Assembly: GCA_036676355.1 (NCBI GenBank)
Contig: JAKFDA010000043.1
Span: 1 to 64,000, forward strand
Direction of reading: 5' to 3'
Length of the DNA stretch: 64,000 nt
From: ZC4RG42 sp036676355
GTDB taxonomy: Bacteria > Pseudomonadota > Gammaproteobacteria > Burkholderiales > SG8-39
The position numbers and the translations under genes are program-made. Of the stretch, positions 7,757 through 15,929 are shown piece after piece. The notes under the pieces are model-generated. The model was given only the letters and a program-made list of their open reading frames with translations. It was not told where the DNA came from and did not search any database. Within the stretch, counting starts at the first letter, position 1, and each line of letters starts with the position of its first letter.

Positions 7757-8446
7757 TTACTGCGCAAGAAGCGCCTTCACTCGCTCGCGCTTATGCCTAA
7801 GGTGGGCACGCAGCAGATTCTGTAGTGCCTTGCCGTTCCGGTCCTTGAGCGCGCGCATGATCTTTTCATGCTCCTCTGCGGCGACAACCCATTGGGAATC
7901 AGTGTTGCCGGCCATATATCGAATGCGGCGAATCTGTCCGCTCAGACCTTCATAGACTTTACTCAGGGCAGGATTTCGTGCTGCTCGCACGACTGCCTCA
8001 TGAATTTGCTGATTCAGTTTGAAGAAGGTGCGTCGATCGCGTTGCTGGAACGCCTTCATCATTCGTTCATGGAGTCGCTCAATCTGCGCCAACTCTTCGT
8101 CCGTCATGGCTACGCAGGCTAGCTCTCCGGCCAGTGCTTCGAGGACCTCAAGCACCTGAAACATGTGGTCAATATCTTCGGCCTTTAACTTCTTTACCGT
8201 AGCGCCACGATGAGGTTGAACTTCCAGCACTCCTTCGGACACGAGTACGCGAAACGCTTCACGCAAGGGGGTGCGGGAGACTCCCAACTGCGCGCAAAGC
8301 CGACGCTCCGGAAGACGGCTTCCTGCAATCAGGATTCCATCGTCAATCATCTGCTTGAGTTGACTTACGACCTCGTCCCTAAGCGCCAACCGCGCAATCG
8401 GAGCCAACGGCTCGCTCGCTGCTGAAATCTCCATCTTCTTGGACAT
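7757..8446 (-). CDS. GntR-family regulator with FCD domain (second paralogue)
   Basis: A 229-residue regulator with the same plan as its neighbour: winged helix (LGVSRTPLREAFRVL) and FCD domain (MFQVLE.LEALAGELAC, LNQQIHEAVVRAA, AEEHEKIM). The start at 8446 is preferred to the upstream ATG at 8491 because GAAGGTGA precedes it. It is convergent with the first GntR gene; the closely matching motifs in the same order suggest duplication and inversion. No copy of the 18-bp GTATAC box is seen upstream, so its own target is open. Confidence 0.83.
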   Translation of the reverse strand: MSKKMEISAASEPLAPIARLALRDEVVSQLKQMIDDGILIAGSRLPERRLCAQLGVSRTPLREAFRVLVSEGVLEVQPHRGATVKKLKAEDIDHMFQVLEVLEALAGELACVAMTDEELAQIERLHERMMKAFQQRDRRTFFKLNQQIHEAVVRAARNPALSKVYEGLSGQIRRIRYMAGNTDSQWVVAAEEHEKIMRALKDRNGKALQNLLRAHLRHKRERVKALLAQ

Positions 8447-8601
8447 CTTCGGTTCACCTTCGCTGTTTGTATCAAAAATTATAGTCATCACTCAGTTTCG
8501 CTTCCGATGACTTAGTAGGTACAAGGGTCATTGAAACCACTAAGAGATCGCGCATGATCGAAGGCTATGCTTGCATCGTAGTCAACGAATCTTTTCCGCG
8601 T

Positions 8602-9504
8602 CTACGTCTTCAGTGCATCGATGAATACCCGCACCTTGGGTGGGTAATGGCGCGCAACTGGCAGAACGGCGTGAATGTCAGAAATTGGCAGTGACCACTC
8701 GGGCAGAAGACGGACAAGCCGGCCTGCGGATACATCCTCGCTGATGGAGAAATCGGTCAGGATCGCAATACCGCCGCCGACCAGTGTCGCAGCTTTACAG
8801 GCAGGAGCCGTATTGGCCGAAAAGGCCGCTTTAAATCGAACCGTTCTTTTCTCAGCGGCCGGGCCTTCGAACTTGAACAGCAGGGGCTGCGGCAAGGCAG
8901 ACAACGAGATAAAAGGCAATCCACCGAGATCCTCCAGTACTTGGGGGCACCCATTGCGCTCGAGGAACTGCGGGCTGGCAACAAGCCACTTGGTGTAGCT
9001 GCCGATCTTAAAAGCCTGGTGACCCGAGTCAGCCAACCGACCCAGCCGGATCGCGACGTCTATCCCTTCGGCAATCAAATCAAAACGCCTGTCCGCAGAA
9101 AGGAGTTCGACCTTCAGCGCGGGGTACTGGCGACGAAGTGCTATCAGCGCCGGAGTAATAACAGTGGCGCCATAATCGATCGGCGCGGTCACACGCAGTG
9201 TTCCGCGCGGCTCTATCGCACCGTCCCCGATCGCCAGTACGGCATCGTTGATGTCGCGTAGGATCTTGCAACTCGCCGCATAGAACTCTTCACCAGGTTC
9301 GGTCAGCGAAATCCTGCGAGTCGTGCGTACGAGCAGACGCGCACCGAGTTCGATTTCGAGCCGCTGCATATGCGTGCTGACCATGGTTTTCGCCAGCCCC
9401 AATCGTGCGGCGGCAGCAGTCAAGGAACCGGCGTCTACCACCGTAACGAACACGGCGAGCCGATTGAGATTGAGGGTGCCAAGCTCTTTCACAATATTGT
9501 CCAT
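8602..9504 (-). CDS. LysR-family transcriptional regulator
   Basis: A 300-residue LysR protein with an N-terminal winged helix (LNRLAVFVTVVDAGSLTAAAARLGLAKTMVS region, residues 13-45) and a substrate-binding domain from about residue 95 (GTLRVTAPIDYG, the usual domain start). The pattern fits the CrgA/AaeR-like branch. It is divergent from the glutathione S-transferase gene, and a 27-bp imperfect palindrome begins six bases upstream of its start codon, consistent with autoregulation and control of the GST gene. Confidence 0.88.
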   Translation of the reverse strand: MDNIVKELGTLNLNRLAVFVTVVDAGSLTAAAARLGLAKTMVSTHMQRLEIELGARLLVRTTRRISLTEPGEEFYAASCKILRDINDAVLAIGDGAIEPRGTLRVTAPIDYGATVITPALIALRRQYPALKVELLSADRRFDLIAEGIDVAIRLGRLADSGHQAFKIGSYTKWLVASPQFLERNGCPQVLEDLGGLPFISLSALPQPLLFKFEGPAAEKRTVRFKAAFSANTAPACKAATLVGGGIAILTDFSISEDVSAGRLVRLLPEWSLPISDIHAVLPVARHYPPKVRVFIDALKT

Positions 9505-9509
9505 TTTTA

Positions 9510-9536
9510 ATGGATTGTTAGTGCTTAATTATCCAT
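9510..9536. promoter_or_regulatory. Palindromic operator between lysR and the GST gene
   Basis: Outer arms ATGGAT (9510-9515) and ATCCAT (9531-9536) frame inner arms TTA and TAA, giving a 27-bp interrupted dyad that contains T-rich/A-rich halves as in LysR boxes. It overlaps the start region of lysR and lies 80 bases before the GST start codon. Confidence 0.55.
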
Positions 9537-9615
9537 CTTCTCTACACACTATGTGAGCGTTAACCTTGTCTCCGCCGGACCCAGTGTTGCCAACAATCAA
9601 CCCGAAGGAATAGAA

Positions 9616-10257
9616 ATGACCATTGCCACACCGGCACAGCCGATACGCCTATACGGCGCTAAGTTATCGGGTCACACGCATCGTGTGCTGTTGTTGCTGC
9701 ACCTGCTCGACTTGCCGTTCGAGATGGTCGAGGTAAATCTGCCCGCCGGCGAGCATAAACGCCCGGAATTTCTGGCCAGGAATCCCTTTGGCCAGATTCC
9801 CGTCATCGAAGATGGCGATCTCGTTCTGTACGACTCGAATGCGATCCTCGTCTACCTCGCAGCCAAATACGATGATGGCACCTGGCTGCCACACGATCCG
9901 CTCGGCGCCGCGACCGTGCAGCGGTGGCTGTCTTTGGCCGCGGGACCGATATTGAGAGGGCCCGGTTTCGCTCGCCTGATCACCGTGTTTGGCGCACCGC
10001 ATGATGAAGCGCAGGCAAAGACAATTGCGGCCGCACTTTTCAAAGTACTGGAAGCGGAATTAAGCGGTAAACAGTTCGCTTTGGGCGATACGCCTACATT
10101 AGCCGACGTGGCCGCCTACGCCTATATCGCTCATGCCCCGGAGGGCGGCATATCGCTCGAGCCGCATCCGAATATCTGCGCTTGGTTGCATCGTATCGAG
10201 GCCCTGCCGCGCTTCGTGCCGATGCCTACAACCAAGGCCGGCTTGCTGGCGGAGTGA
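9616..10257 (+). CDS. Glutathione S-transferase family protein
   Basis: A 213-residue GST: thioredoxin-like N-terminal domain (residues 5-80, with SGHTHRVLLLLHLLDLPFE, NPFGQIPVI and YDSNAILVYLA, the last providing the glutathione gamma-glutamyl Ser) and an all-helical C-terminal domain. I place the start at the ATG at 9616 because GAAGGA precedes it; the in-frame GTG at 9553 has no ribosome site. GSTs conjugate or reduce electrophiles with glutathione. It is followed 39 bases later by a PNPOx-like gene and is divergent from lysR, so a small stress or detoxification unit is likely. Confidence 0.85.
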   Translation: MTIATPAQPIRLYGAKLSGHTHRVLLLLHLLDLPFEMVEVNLPAGEHKRPEFLARNPFGQIPVIEDGDLVLYDSNAILVYLAAKYDDGTWLPHDPLGAATVQRWLSLAAGPILRGPGFARLITVFGAPHDEAQAKTIAAALFKVLEAELSGKQFALGDTPTLADVAAYAYIAHAPEGGISLEPHPNICAWLHRIEALPRFVPMPTTKAGLLAE

Positions 10258-10296
10258 CGCGAGATCGCGCAGCGAGGATTCACACCCGAGCCCATC

Positions 10297-11385
10297 ATGT
10301 CGAGCCCAGCAGCGATCCCGGGATGGACGGCGGACGAGTCGCCATTTCACGCTTCAGAACTGGCTGCTCAAGAGCGCGTCGGCGTGCGCGCGACACTAGA
10401 CGCCCGAGTACGCAAGGCGGGTATCCGGAACTACATGCCGGATCAGCATCGGCAATTCTTCAACGAACTCCCATTTCTGCTGATAGGCAGCGTCGACGCG
10501 GACGGGCAGCCATGGGCGACTATGCAGGTTGGCCGGCCCGGTTTTCTCACCACCCCCGACTCGCGCACTTTGCATATAGCGGGCGCGTCATTGCCGGGCA
10601 ATCCGCTGGAGGGACGACTGAACGAAGGCGCATTCATCGGCGCTCTGGGCATTCAATTCCCAACGCGACGTCGCAATCGTGTGAACGGCATTATCACTAC
10701 CGGGGACGATAGCGGTTTGACCATGGCTGTCAGTCAAAGCTTCGGCAACTGCGCCAAGTACATACAACGTCGGGAGCCCTGTTTGATTAAGAGCAACCCG
10801 ACAGTCACAGCGGACGCTGCGGCCATCGATGCCGCTCAACTCGGCGCTGCAGACCGCGATTTGATTGGCCATGCGGACACTTGTTTCATCGCAAGCGTCA
10901 ATCTTGATACCACTGCCGGCATGGCGCGAGGCGTCGATATTTCACACAAAGGGGGTCACCCCGGTTTCCTGCGTATCGATGGCGACCATACGCTGACCAT
11001 GCCGGATTTCGTCGGCAATTCCTATTTCAATACCATTGGCAACTTGATACACGATCCGCGGGCCGGCCTGCTCTTCATCGACTTTGAGCTGGGAGATCTG
11101 CTCTATCTAGCTGCAGATGCCGACATTATTTGGGACGGTGCGGAAGTGAGCGCCTTTATCGGTGCCGCGCGCCTGTTGCGTTTTCATATACGGAAAGTGC
11201 GCCGCACAAGCAATGTGCTACCAATACGCTGGTCGCCGGCGCAGTATGCGGCCGAGCTTATGCGAACAGGGGCTGGCGGGATGCAACAGGCACATGTTCC
11301 CCGTGAGAGACATGCAAGCGCGGCACGACTCCCGGCACGAGACAGACCACGAAAATTTCGCCGCCCTGCAGCCGGTGCCAAATAA
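10297..11385 (+). CDS. Pyridoxamine-5'-phosphate-oxidase-like FMN-binding protein, C-terminus possibly frameshifted
   Basis: A 362-residue protein with a split-barrel FMN-binding domain pair; recognisable segments are GSVDADGQPWATMQVGRPGF (residues 65-84) and the second half around CFIASVNLDTTAGMARGVDISHKGG and NSYFNTIGNLIHDPRAGLLFIDFE. Members reduce or bind flavin and are often encoded beside GSTs, as here. The last 30 residues are Arg/Ala-rich and do not resemble the family. One missing base near 11270-11276 (GGGGCTGG) would give a RTGAW ending and an early TGA at 11304-11306, so a frameshift is possible. Co-transcription with the GST gene is likely. Confidence 0.72.
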   Translation: MSSPAAIPGWTADESPFHASELAAQERVGVRATLDARVRKAGIRNYMPDQHRQFFNELPFLLIGSVDADGQPWATMQVGRPGFLTTPDSRTLHIAGASLPGNPLEGRLNEGAFIGALGIQFPTRRRNRVNGIITTGDDSGLTMAVSQSFGNCAKYIQRREPCLIKSNPTVTADAAAIDAAQLGAADRDLIGHADTCFIASVNLDTTAGMARGVDISHKGGHPGFLRIDGDHTLTMPDFVGNSYFNTIGNLIHDPRAGLLFIDFELGDLLYLAADADIIWDGAEVSAFIGAARLLRFHIRKVRRTSNVLPIRWSPAQYAAELMRTGAGGMQQAHVPRERHASAARLPARDRPRKFRRPAAGAK

Positions 11386-11387
11386 AA

Positions 11388-11411
11388 AAAGGCCGCCTGA
11401 TGGCGACCTTT
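11388..11411 (-). terminator. Rho-independent terminator after tRNA-Pro
   Basis: A 10-bp stem with one mismatch (11388-11397 with 11402-11411, loop TGAT on the plus strand) is followed on the minus strand by a run of seven T. It ends the pheT-ihfA-merR-tRNA-Pro transcripts and can also stop the plus-strand gene ending at 11385. Confidence 0.8.
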
Positions 11412-11428
11412 CGTTTCGTGCAAATCTT

Positions 11429-11505
11429 TGGTCGGGGCGAGAAGATTCGAACTTCCGACCCCCTGCACCCCATGCAGGTGCGCTACCAGGCTGCGCTACG
11501 CCCCG
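11429..11505 (-). tRNA. tRNA-Pro (anticodon GGG)
   Basis: Seventy-seven bases including an encoded CCA (plus-strand TGG at 11429-11431). The acceptor pair CGGGGCG/CGCCCCG, D arm GCGCAGCCTGGTAGCGC, anticodon stem CCTGC/GCAGG with loop ATGGGGT, and T loop TTCGAATC are intact. Anticodon GGG at loop positions 34-36 reads CCC and CCU proline codons. The gene follows merR in the same direction and is closed by the terminator at 11388-11411. Confidence 0.95.
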
Positions 11506-11558
11506 ACTGGCGGCGATTATAGCAGAGCGTTATGCGCGTCTGACGCGCGTATGAGCGA

Positions 11559-11945
11559 TTACGCCTCGAGCAGTTGAAGAACGCTTTCGATTTCACGCCG
11601 CACGCTGGCCAGATCAGGAGCCAATGCCGCAGCGGCAGTGGCTTCGGCGCGGGTTCCGCTACGCTCACGCATGCTTTCATCCAGCCGATTGCGTGCGCCG
11701 CTGATGGTGAAACCCTGCTCATACAGCAATTCGCGAATGCGACGGATGAGCAGGACCTCGTGATGCTGGTAATAGCGCCGGTTGCCGCGCCGTTTCACCG
11801 GCTTGAGTTGAGTGAATTCCTGCTCCCAATAGCGCAACACATGCGGTTTGACGCCGCACAGTTCGCTCACTTCACCGATGGTGAAGTACCGCTTCGCCGG
11901 AATCGACGGCAGATTAATGCTGGCGTTCTTGCTGCTTTCCGCCAT
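11559..11945 (-). CDS. MerR-family transcriptional regulator beside ihfA
   Basis: A 128-residue regulator with a MerR winged helix at residues 19-87 (YFTIGEVSELCGVKPHVLRYWEQEF, then RRGNRRYYQHHEVLLIRRI). There is no C-terminal Cys cluster, so it is not a metal sensor of the classic type; the tail is a short helix that may dimerise. Its first 32 bases overlap the 3' end of ihfA, which implies translational coupling. The same pheT-ihfA-merR order is widespread in betaproteobacteria. Target unknown. Confidence 0.88.
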   Translation of the reverse strand: MAESSKNASINLPSIPAKRYFTIGEVSELCGVKPHVLRYWEQEFTQLKPVKRRGNRRYYQHHEVLLIRRIRELLYEQGFTISGARNRLDESMRERSGTRAEATAAAALAPDLASVRREIESVLQLLEA

Positions 11946-12228
11946 GTGCCTGCTCCACCAGCGCCTTCAGTTTCTGGCTGGCATGGAAGGTGACGACCCT
12001 GCGCGCGGTAATGGGAATTTCTTCGCCGGTCTTGGGATTTCGTCCTGGGCGTTGCGGCTTGTCGCGCAACTGGAAGTTGCCGAAGCCCGAGAGTTTCACG
12101 CTTTCGCCGCTTTCCAGCGCCACGCGGATTTCCTCGAAAAAGGCTTCAACCATGTCTTTCGCTTCGCGCTTGTTGAGGCCGACTTTCTCGAACAGCATGT
12201 CGGCCAGCTCGGCCTTCGTGAGGGTCAT
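11914..12228 (-). CDS. ihfA: Integration host factor subunit alpha
   Basis: A 104-residue HU/IHF-family DNA-bending protein. The conserved start TLTKAELADMLFE, the KLSGFGNF turn and the arm RPGRNPKTGEEIPITARRVVTF that carries the DNA-intercalating Pro are visible. IHF-alpha pairs with IHF-beta to bend DNA at replication origins, sigma-54 promoters and recombination sites. The start lies ten bases after the pheT stop and the 3' end overlaps merR, so the gene is part of the pheST-ihfA operon as in other proteobacteria. Confidence 0.96.
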   Translation of the reverse strand: MTLTKAELADMLFEKVGLNKREAKDMVEAFFEEIRVALESGESVKLSGFGNFQLRDKPQRPGRNPKTGEEIPITARRVVTFHASQKLKALVEQAHGGKQQERQH

Positions 12229-12238
12229 TCGTTCTCCC

Positions 12239-14638
12239 CTAGATACGTTGTTGTGCGCCGAAGCGACTCACCAACACTTGGGTCATTTGCGCCATTGCAG
12301 CGTCCACTTCAGCGTCGGTCAGCGTGCGCGCAGTATCTTGCATAACTACCCGGAAAGCAAGGCTTTTTTTGCCATCTGGCACGCCTTTGCCGCGGTACAA
12401 ATCGAACACCGTAACCTCTTGCACAAAAGCCGGACGCACGCTTTCGAGCGCATCCAGTAAGGTCTGCACAGCGATATTGTCGTCCACAAGAACGGCCCGA
12501 TCACGGGTCACGGCGGGGACTTTCGAGACACCGGTATAGCGCGGGACGCCCATCTGAAGCAACGGTTCGACGTCGAGTTCGAACACGATCGCGGGGGTCG
12601 GCAGATCGAATTTATGCTGCCACTGCGGATGGAGTTCGCCGATCCACCCTATGGCCGCCCCGTTCACCTCGATCCGGGCCGATCTGCCGGGATGCAGGGC
12701 CGGATGGGCTGCCTTGACGAAGCGGGCATGGAGCGGCGCGAGCAGCGCCTCCGCATCGGCTTTGAGGTCGTAAAAATCAACCAGCCGGAAGGGTTCGCCC
12801 CATTGCTCTTCGTTCGCACCGCCGAAAGCGAGGGCTGCGATGCGCACCGGCTGCGCGATGCCCGCGACACTCAATTCGCCATCCCGCACCTCGGGTGCGC
12901 GAAGGAACACCCGACCGAGTTCGAAGACTCGCACACGTGCGGCCTTGCGGTTGATGTTGTAGCGCGCATTGTCGACCAGCCCGCCGATGAGGCTGGAGCG
13001 CATGGCGCTCATCTGGCTGGCGATCGGATTGAGCAACCGCAACGGCTCGGCATTGCCGGCAAGGTCCGTTTCCCAGGTTTCATCGACAAAACTGAAATTA
13101 ACCACTTCCTGGAAATCGCGATCGGCGAGCAGCAACCGCAACGCATGCGGTGTGCGCCGGCCCTCGGGCTGCGCCCGCATCACCGTCGGCGCAACGGGTG
13201 GATGGCTCGGTATGCGTTCGAAGCCGTACACGCGCGCGACTTCTTCGATCAGGTCTTCTTCGATTTCGATATCGAAGCGATGCGACGGCGGCACCACAAC
13301 GAAGCCTTCGGCATCGCGCGTCACTTCGAAATGAAGGTGCTCGAAGATGCGGGCGATTTCATCGTCCGGCACCTTGACGCCGATTATCTTCGCGGCGCGT
13401 GCGCTGCGCATGCGCACCGGCTTGCGTTGCGGCAATTGAGCGACCACGTCGTTCACCGGCCCCACTTCGCCGCCGCAGATTTCGAGTATCAGTTGCGTTG
13501 CGCGCTCGAGCGCTTCGACATTGCGCGCGAAATCGACACCGCGCTCGAAGCGGTGCGATGCATCGCTGGAGAAATTGAAGCGCCGGGCACGCCCGGCAAT
13601 CGCGTTCGGATAAAAGAACGCGCTTTCCAGATAGATGTCGCGCGTCTCCAGTTCGGCCTTGGTGCTGAAGCCGCCCATGATGCCGGCCAGACCGATGGGG
13701 CCGCGCGCATCGGTAATTGCCAGCACATCGTCATTCAGCTCGACGGTCTGTTCGTTCAGCAGTTTGAGGGTCTCGCCCTTGCGCCCGAAGCGCACATCGA
13801 TGCCGCCTTGCAACTTGGCGAGGTCGTACACGTGCAGCGGCTGGCCCAGTTCCAGCATGACGTAGTTGGTCACATCGACCAGCGCGGAGATCGAGCGTTG
13901 CCCACTGCGTGCGAGGCGCTCCTTCATCCAGTCCGGCGTGTGCGCATGCGCGTTGACGTTACGCATCACGCGCCCGGCGAAACGCCCGCAGCCCTGCGGA
14001 TCGCTGATGCGCACCTGGAATCCGTCCCTGATGGTCGCGGCAACGGGCACGATGTTCAGCGCCTCGAACGGCGCTTGCGTCAAGGCTGCAACTTCGCGCG
14101 CCACGCCGCGCAACGACAGGCAATCGGCGCGATTGGGCGTGAGCTTCAAGGTGTACAGCGCATCGTCGAGTTCGCGATACGCCCGAAAATCCTTGCCCAC
14201 CGGCGCGTCGTCCGGCAGTTCGAGCAAGCCGCTGCTCTCTTCCGATACGCCCAGCTCGCTCGCCGAGCACAGCATGCCGTGGCTTTCGACACTGCGCATT
14301 TTCACCGGCTTGATTTCAAACACCGAACCGTTTTCGCCCGGCAATTTCGCGCCGACGGTGGCGCATGCGACTTTCAGTCCGGCACGCACATTCGGCGCGC
14401 CGCACACAATATTGAGCGGGGTGTCGGTGCCGATATCAACCTGGCAGACGCGCAGGCGATCCGCGTTGGGGTGTTTGGCAATTTCGAGCACTTTGGCGAC
14501 GACCACGCCGCTGAAAGGCGGCGCCACACTGCTCACCTCTTCCACTTCCAGACCGGCCATCGTCAGCATATGCGATAGCGCATCCGTCGAAATGGGCGGA
14601 TTGACCCAGGTACGTAGCCAGTTCTCGGAAAATTGCAT
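12239..14638 (-). CDS. pheT: Phenylalanine-tRNA ligase beta subunit
   Basis: The 799-residue beta subunit of the (alpha-beta)2 enzyme charging tRNA-Phe. In order: N-terminal tRNA-binding EMAP-like domain (about residues 39-150), B3/B4 editing domain (about 215-385, including RFAGRVMRNV and SDASHRFERGVD), B5 (about 400-475), a pseudo-catalytic core (about 490-690) and the C-terminal FDX-ACB anticodon-binding domain (about 705-798, SKVPAVTRDRAVLVDD). Length is normal. The 141-base spacer to pheS holds a copy of the 115-bp repeat. Confidence 0.97.
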   Translation of the reverse strand: MQFSENWLRTWVNPPISTDALSHMLTMAGLEVEEVSSVAPPFSGVVVAKVLEIAKHPNADRLRVCQVDIGTDTPLNIVCGAPNVRAGLKVACATVGAKLPGENGSVFEIKPVKMRSVESHGMLCSASELGVSEESSGLLELPDDAPVGKDFRAYRELDDALYTLKLTPNRADCLSLRGVAREVAALTQAPFEALNIVPVAATIRDGFQVRISDPQGCGRFAGRVMRNVNAHAHTPDWMKERLARSGQRSISALVDVTNYVMLELGQPLHVYDLAKLQGGIDVRFGRKGETLKLLNEQTVELNDDVLAITDARGPIGLAGIMGGFSTKAELETRDIYLESAFFYPNAIAGRARRFNFSSDASHRFERGVDFARNVEALERATQLILEICGGEVGPVNDVVAQLPQRKPVRMRSARAAKIIGVKVPDDEIARIFEHLHFEVTRDAEGFVVVPPSHRFDIEIEEDLIEEVARVYGFERIPSHPPVAPTVMRAQPEGRRTPHALRLLLADRDFQEVVNFSFVDETWETDLAGNAEPLRLLNPIASQMSAMRSSLIGGLVDNARYNINRKAARVRVFELGRVFLRAPEVRDGELSVAGIAQPVRIAALAFGGANEEQWGEPFRLVDFYDLKADAEALLAPLHARFVKAAHPALHPGRSARIEVNGAAIGWIGELHPQWQHKFDLPTPAIVFELDVEPLLQMGVPRYTGVSKVPAVTRDRAVLVDDNIAVQTLLDALESVRPAFVQEVTVFDLYRGKGVPDGKKSLAFRVVMQDTARTLTDAEVDAAMAQMTQVLVSRFGAQQRI

Positions 14639-14670
14639 GTTGTGCGAGCCGCCGCGCGGCTAATAAGGCG

Positions 14671-14787
14671 CCGATTGAGGTATTTCAGTGAAGGATGTTG
14701 CCGAGTGAAGTCGGCCAGTACACCGGCTCACTTTGCCCACGCTCGTACAGCTTCGCGCACTCGCGACCATACTGTGCACTTAAGCGC
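14671..14787. repeat. Dispersed intergenic repeat, copy A (pheS-pheT)
   Basis: About 117 bases, with a diverged left end CCGATTGAG and right end CTTAAGCG. The right half (14738-14783) shares GCTCGTACAGCT, CGCGCACTCGCGACCAT and GCACTTAA with copies B (16607-16720) and C (24791-24906). The right end overlaps the last codons of pheS and provides its stop codon. Confidence 0.75.
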
Positions 14788-15808
14788 CCCTTCCTGAGTT
14801 GAATTGCCGCAAGAAGCGCAGATCGTTTTCGTAAAACAGGCGCAGGTCGTTGATGCCGTAACGCAGCATCGTCAACCGCTCCAGGCCGCTGCCAAAAGCG
14901 AAGCCGACATAGCGCTCGGGATCGAGTCCGTAGTTGCGAATCACCGCCGGATGCACCTGCCCCGCGCCGGAGATTTCCAGCCAGCGCCCGTCCTTGAAGG
15001 CCATATCGATTTCGGCCGATGGTTCGGTAAACGGAAAGAACGACGGACGGAAGCGCACCTGCAGTTCGTCCGTTTCGAAAAAACGGCGCAGAAAATCCGA
15101 GTAAATACCCTTGAGATCGGCAAAGCTGATGTTTTCCGCGATCCACAGGCCCTCGACCTGATGGAACATCGGCGAGTGTGTCGCGTCGCTGTCGACCCGA
15201 TAGGTGCGACCCGGTGCAATCACCTTGATTGGCGGCTGTTGCGGTGCGTCTCGAAAGCGTTCGACGTGCATGCGTGCATAGCGCACCTGCATCGGGCTCG
15301 TATGCGTGCGGAGCAGATTCCCGCCCTCGAGATAGAAGGTGTCATGCATGGAACGCGCGGGATGGTTTTCCGGCTGATTGAGCGCGGTGAAGTTGTACCA
15401 GTCGGTTTCGATCTCCGGGCCGTCCGCCACATCGAAGCCGATGGAACGGAAGATTTCTTCCACCCGCATCCAACTGCGCAGCACGGGGTGAATGCCGCCG
15501 CGCCCGCGCCCGCGACCGGGCAGCGTCACATCGAGGGATTCTTCCGCGAGTCGTGTATCGAGTGCCGCCTGCGCAATCGCCTGACGCCGCGCGACAAGCG
15601 CTGATTCGATGCGATTCTTGGCGTCGTTGATGCGACCGCCTGCGGTGCGACGCTCGTCGGGCGGGAGCTTGCCCAGGCCCTTGAGTTGTTCGGTGAGTGC
15701 ACCGGTCTTGCCGAGATAGCGTGCCTTGGTCTGTTCCAAGGCAGCGGGATCCGTGGTTGCGCTGAACTGCGCGATCGCCTCAGCGACGATGGCATCGAGG
15801 TCTTGCAT
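14780..15808 (-). CDS. pheS: Phenylalanine-tRNA ligase alpha subunit
   Basis: The 342-residue catalytic alpha subunit, a class II synthetase. The N-terminal coiled coil covers about residues 1-90; motif 2 (THTSPMQVRYAR, then GRTYRVDSDATHSPMFHQVEGL) and motif 3 (GFAFGSGLERLTMLRYGI) are intact. The usual C-terminus FYENDLRFLRQF is followed here by six extra residues (NSGRGA), and the stop codon lies in the end of the repeat at 14671-14787. The gene is preceded by two hairpins, one of them terminator-like (15889-15913), which may be an attenuator as for pheST of enterobacteria. Confidence 0.97.
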   Translation of the reverse strand: MQDLDAIVAEAIAQFSATTDPAALEQTKARYLGKTGALTEQLKGLGKLPPDERRTAGGRINDAKNRIESALVARRQAIAQAALDTRLAEESLDVTLPGRGRGRGGIHPVLRSWMRVEEIFRSIGFDVADGPEIETDWYNFTALNQPENHPARSMHDTFYLEGGNLLRTHTSPMQVRYARMHVERFRDAPQQPPIKVIAPGRTYRVDSDATHSPMFHQVEGLWIAENISFADLKGIYSDFLRRFFETDELQVRFRPSFFPFTEPSAEIDMAFKDGRWLEISGAGQVHPAVIRNYGLDPERYVGFAFGSGLERLTMLRYGINDLRLFYENDLRFLRQFNSGRGA

Positions 15809-15888
15809 CGTTCGAAACGTCCCCTGTGCCCCGCATTCGGGATACCGTGCCCGAACAGGGACGCGGTCGTATTGTTATGTCGGAAAAG

Positions 15889-15913
15889 CGCTCGCCCGCA
15901 AAGCGGGCGAGCG
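15889..15913 (-). terminator. Terminator or attenuator between rplT and pheS
   Basis: A perfect 11-bp GC-rich stem (15889-15899 with 15903-15913, loop AAA on the plus strand) is followed on the minus strand by CTTTTCC. It lies 17 bases after rplT and about 80 bases before pheS. A second, imperfect hairpin (GTCCCTGT paired with ACAGGGGAC) lies between it and the pheS start, so alternative pairing in the leader is possible. Confidence 0.55.
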
Positions 15914-15929
15914 GTACTGCATTGACTAC

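Noticed and set aside
12614..14578. 654-codon open frame on the plus strand opposite pheT
   Set aside because: It mirrors a fully intact pheT codon for codon, has no ribosome site and no recognisable domain; long antisense frames are common in GC-rich genes.
14685..15146. 153-codon frame across the pheS 3' end and repeat copy A
   Set aside because: It runs in another frame of pheS, has no ribosome site, and only its last 30 codons (repeat-derived) attracted notice; kept as part of the repeat finding, not as a gene.
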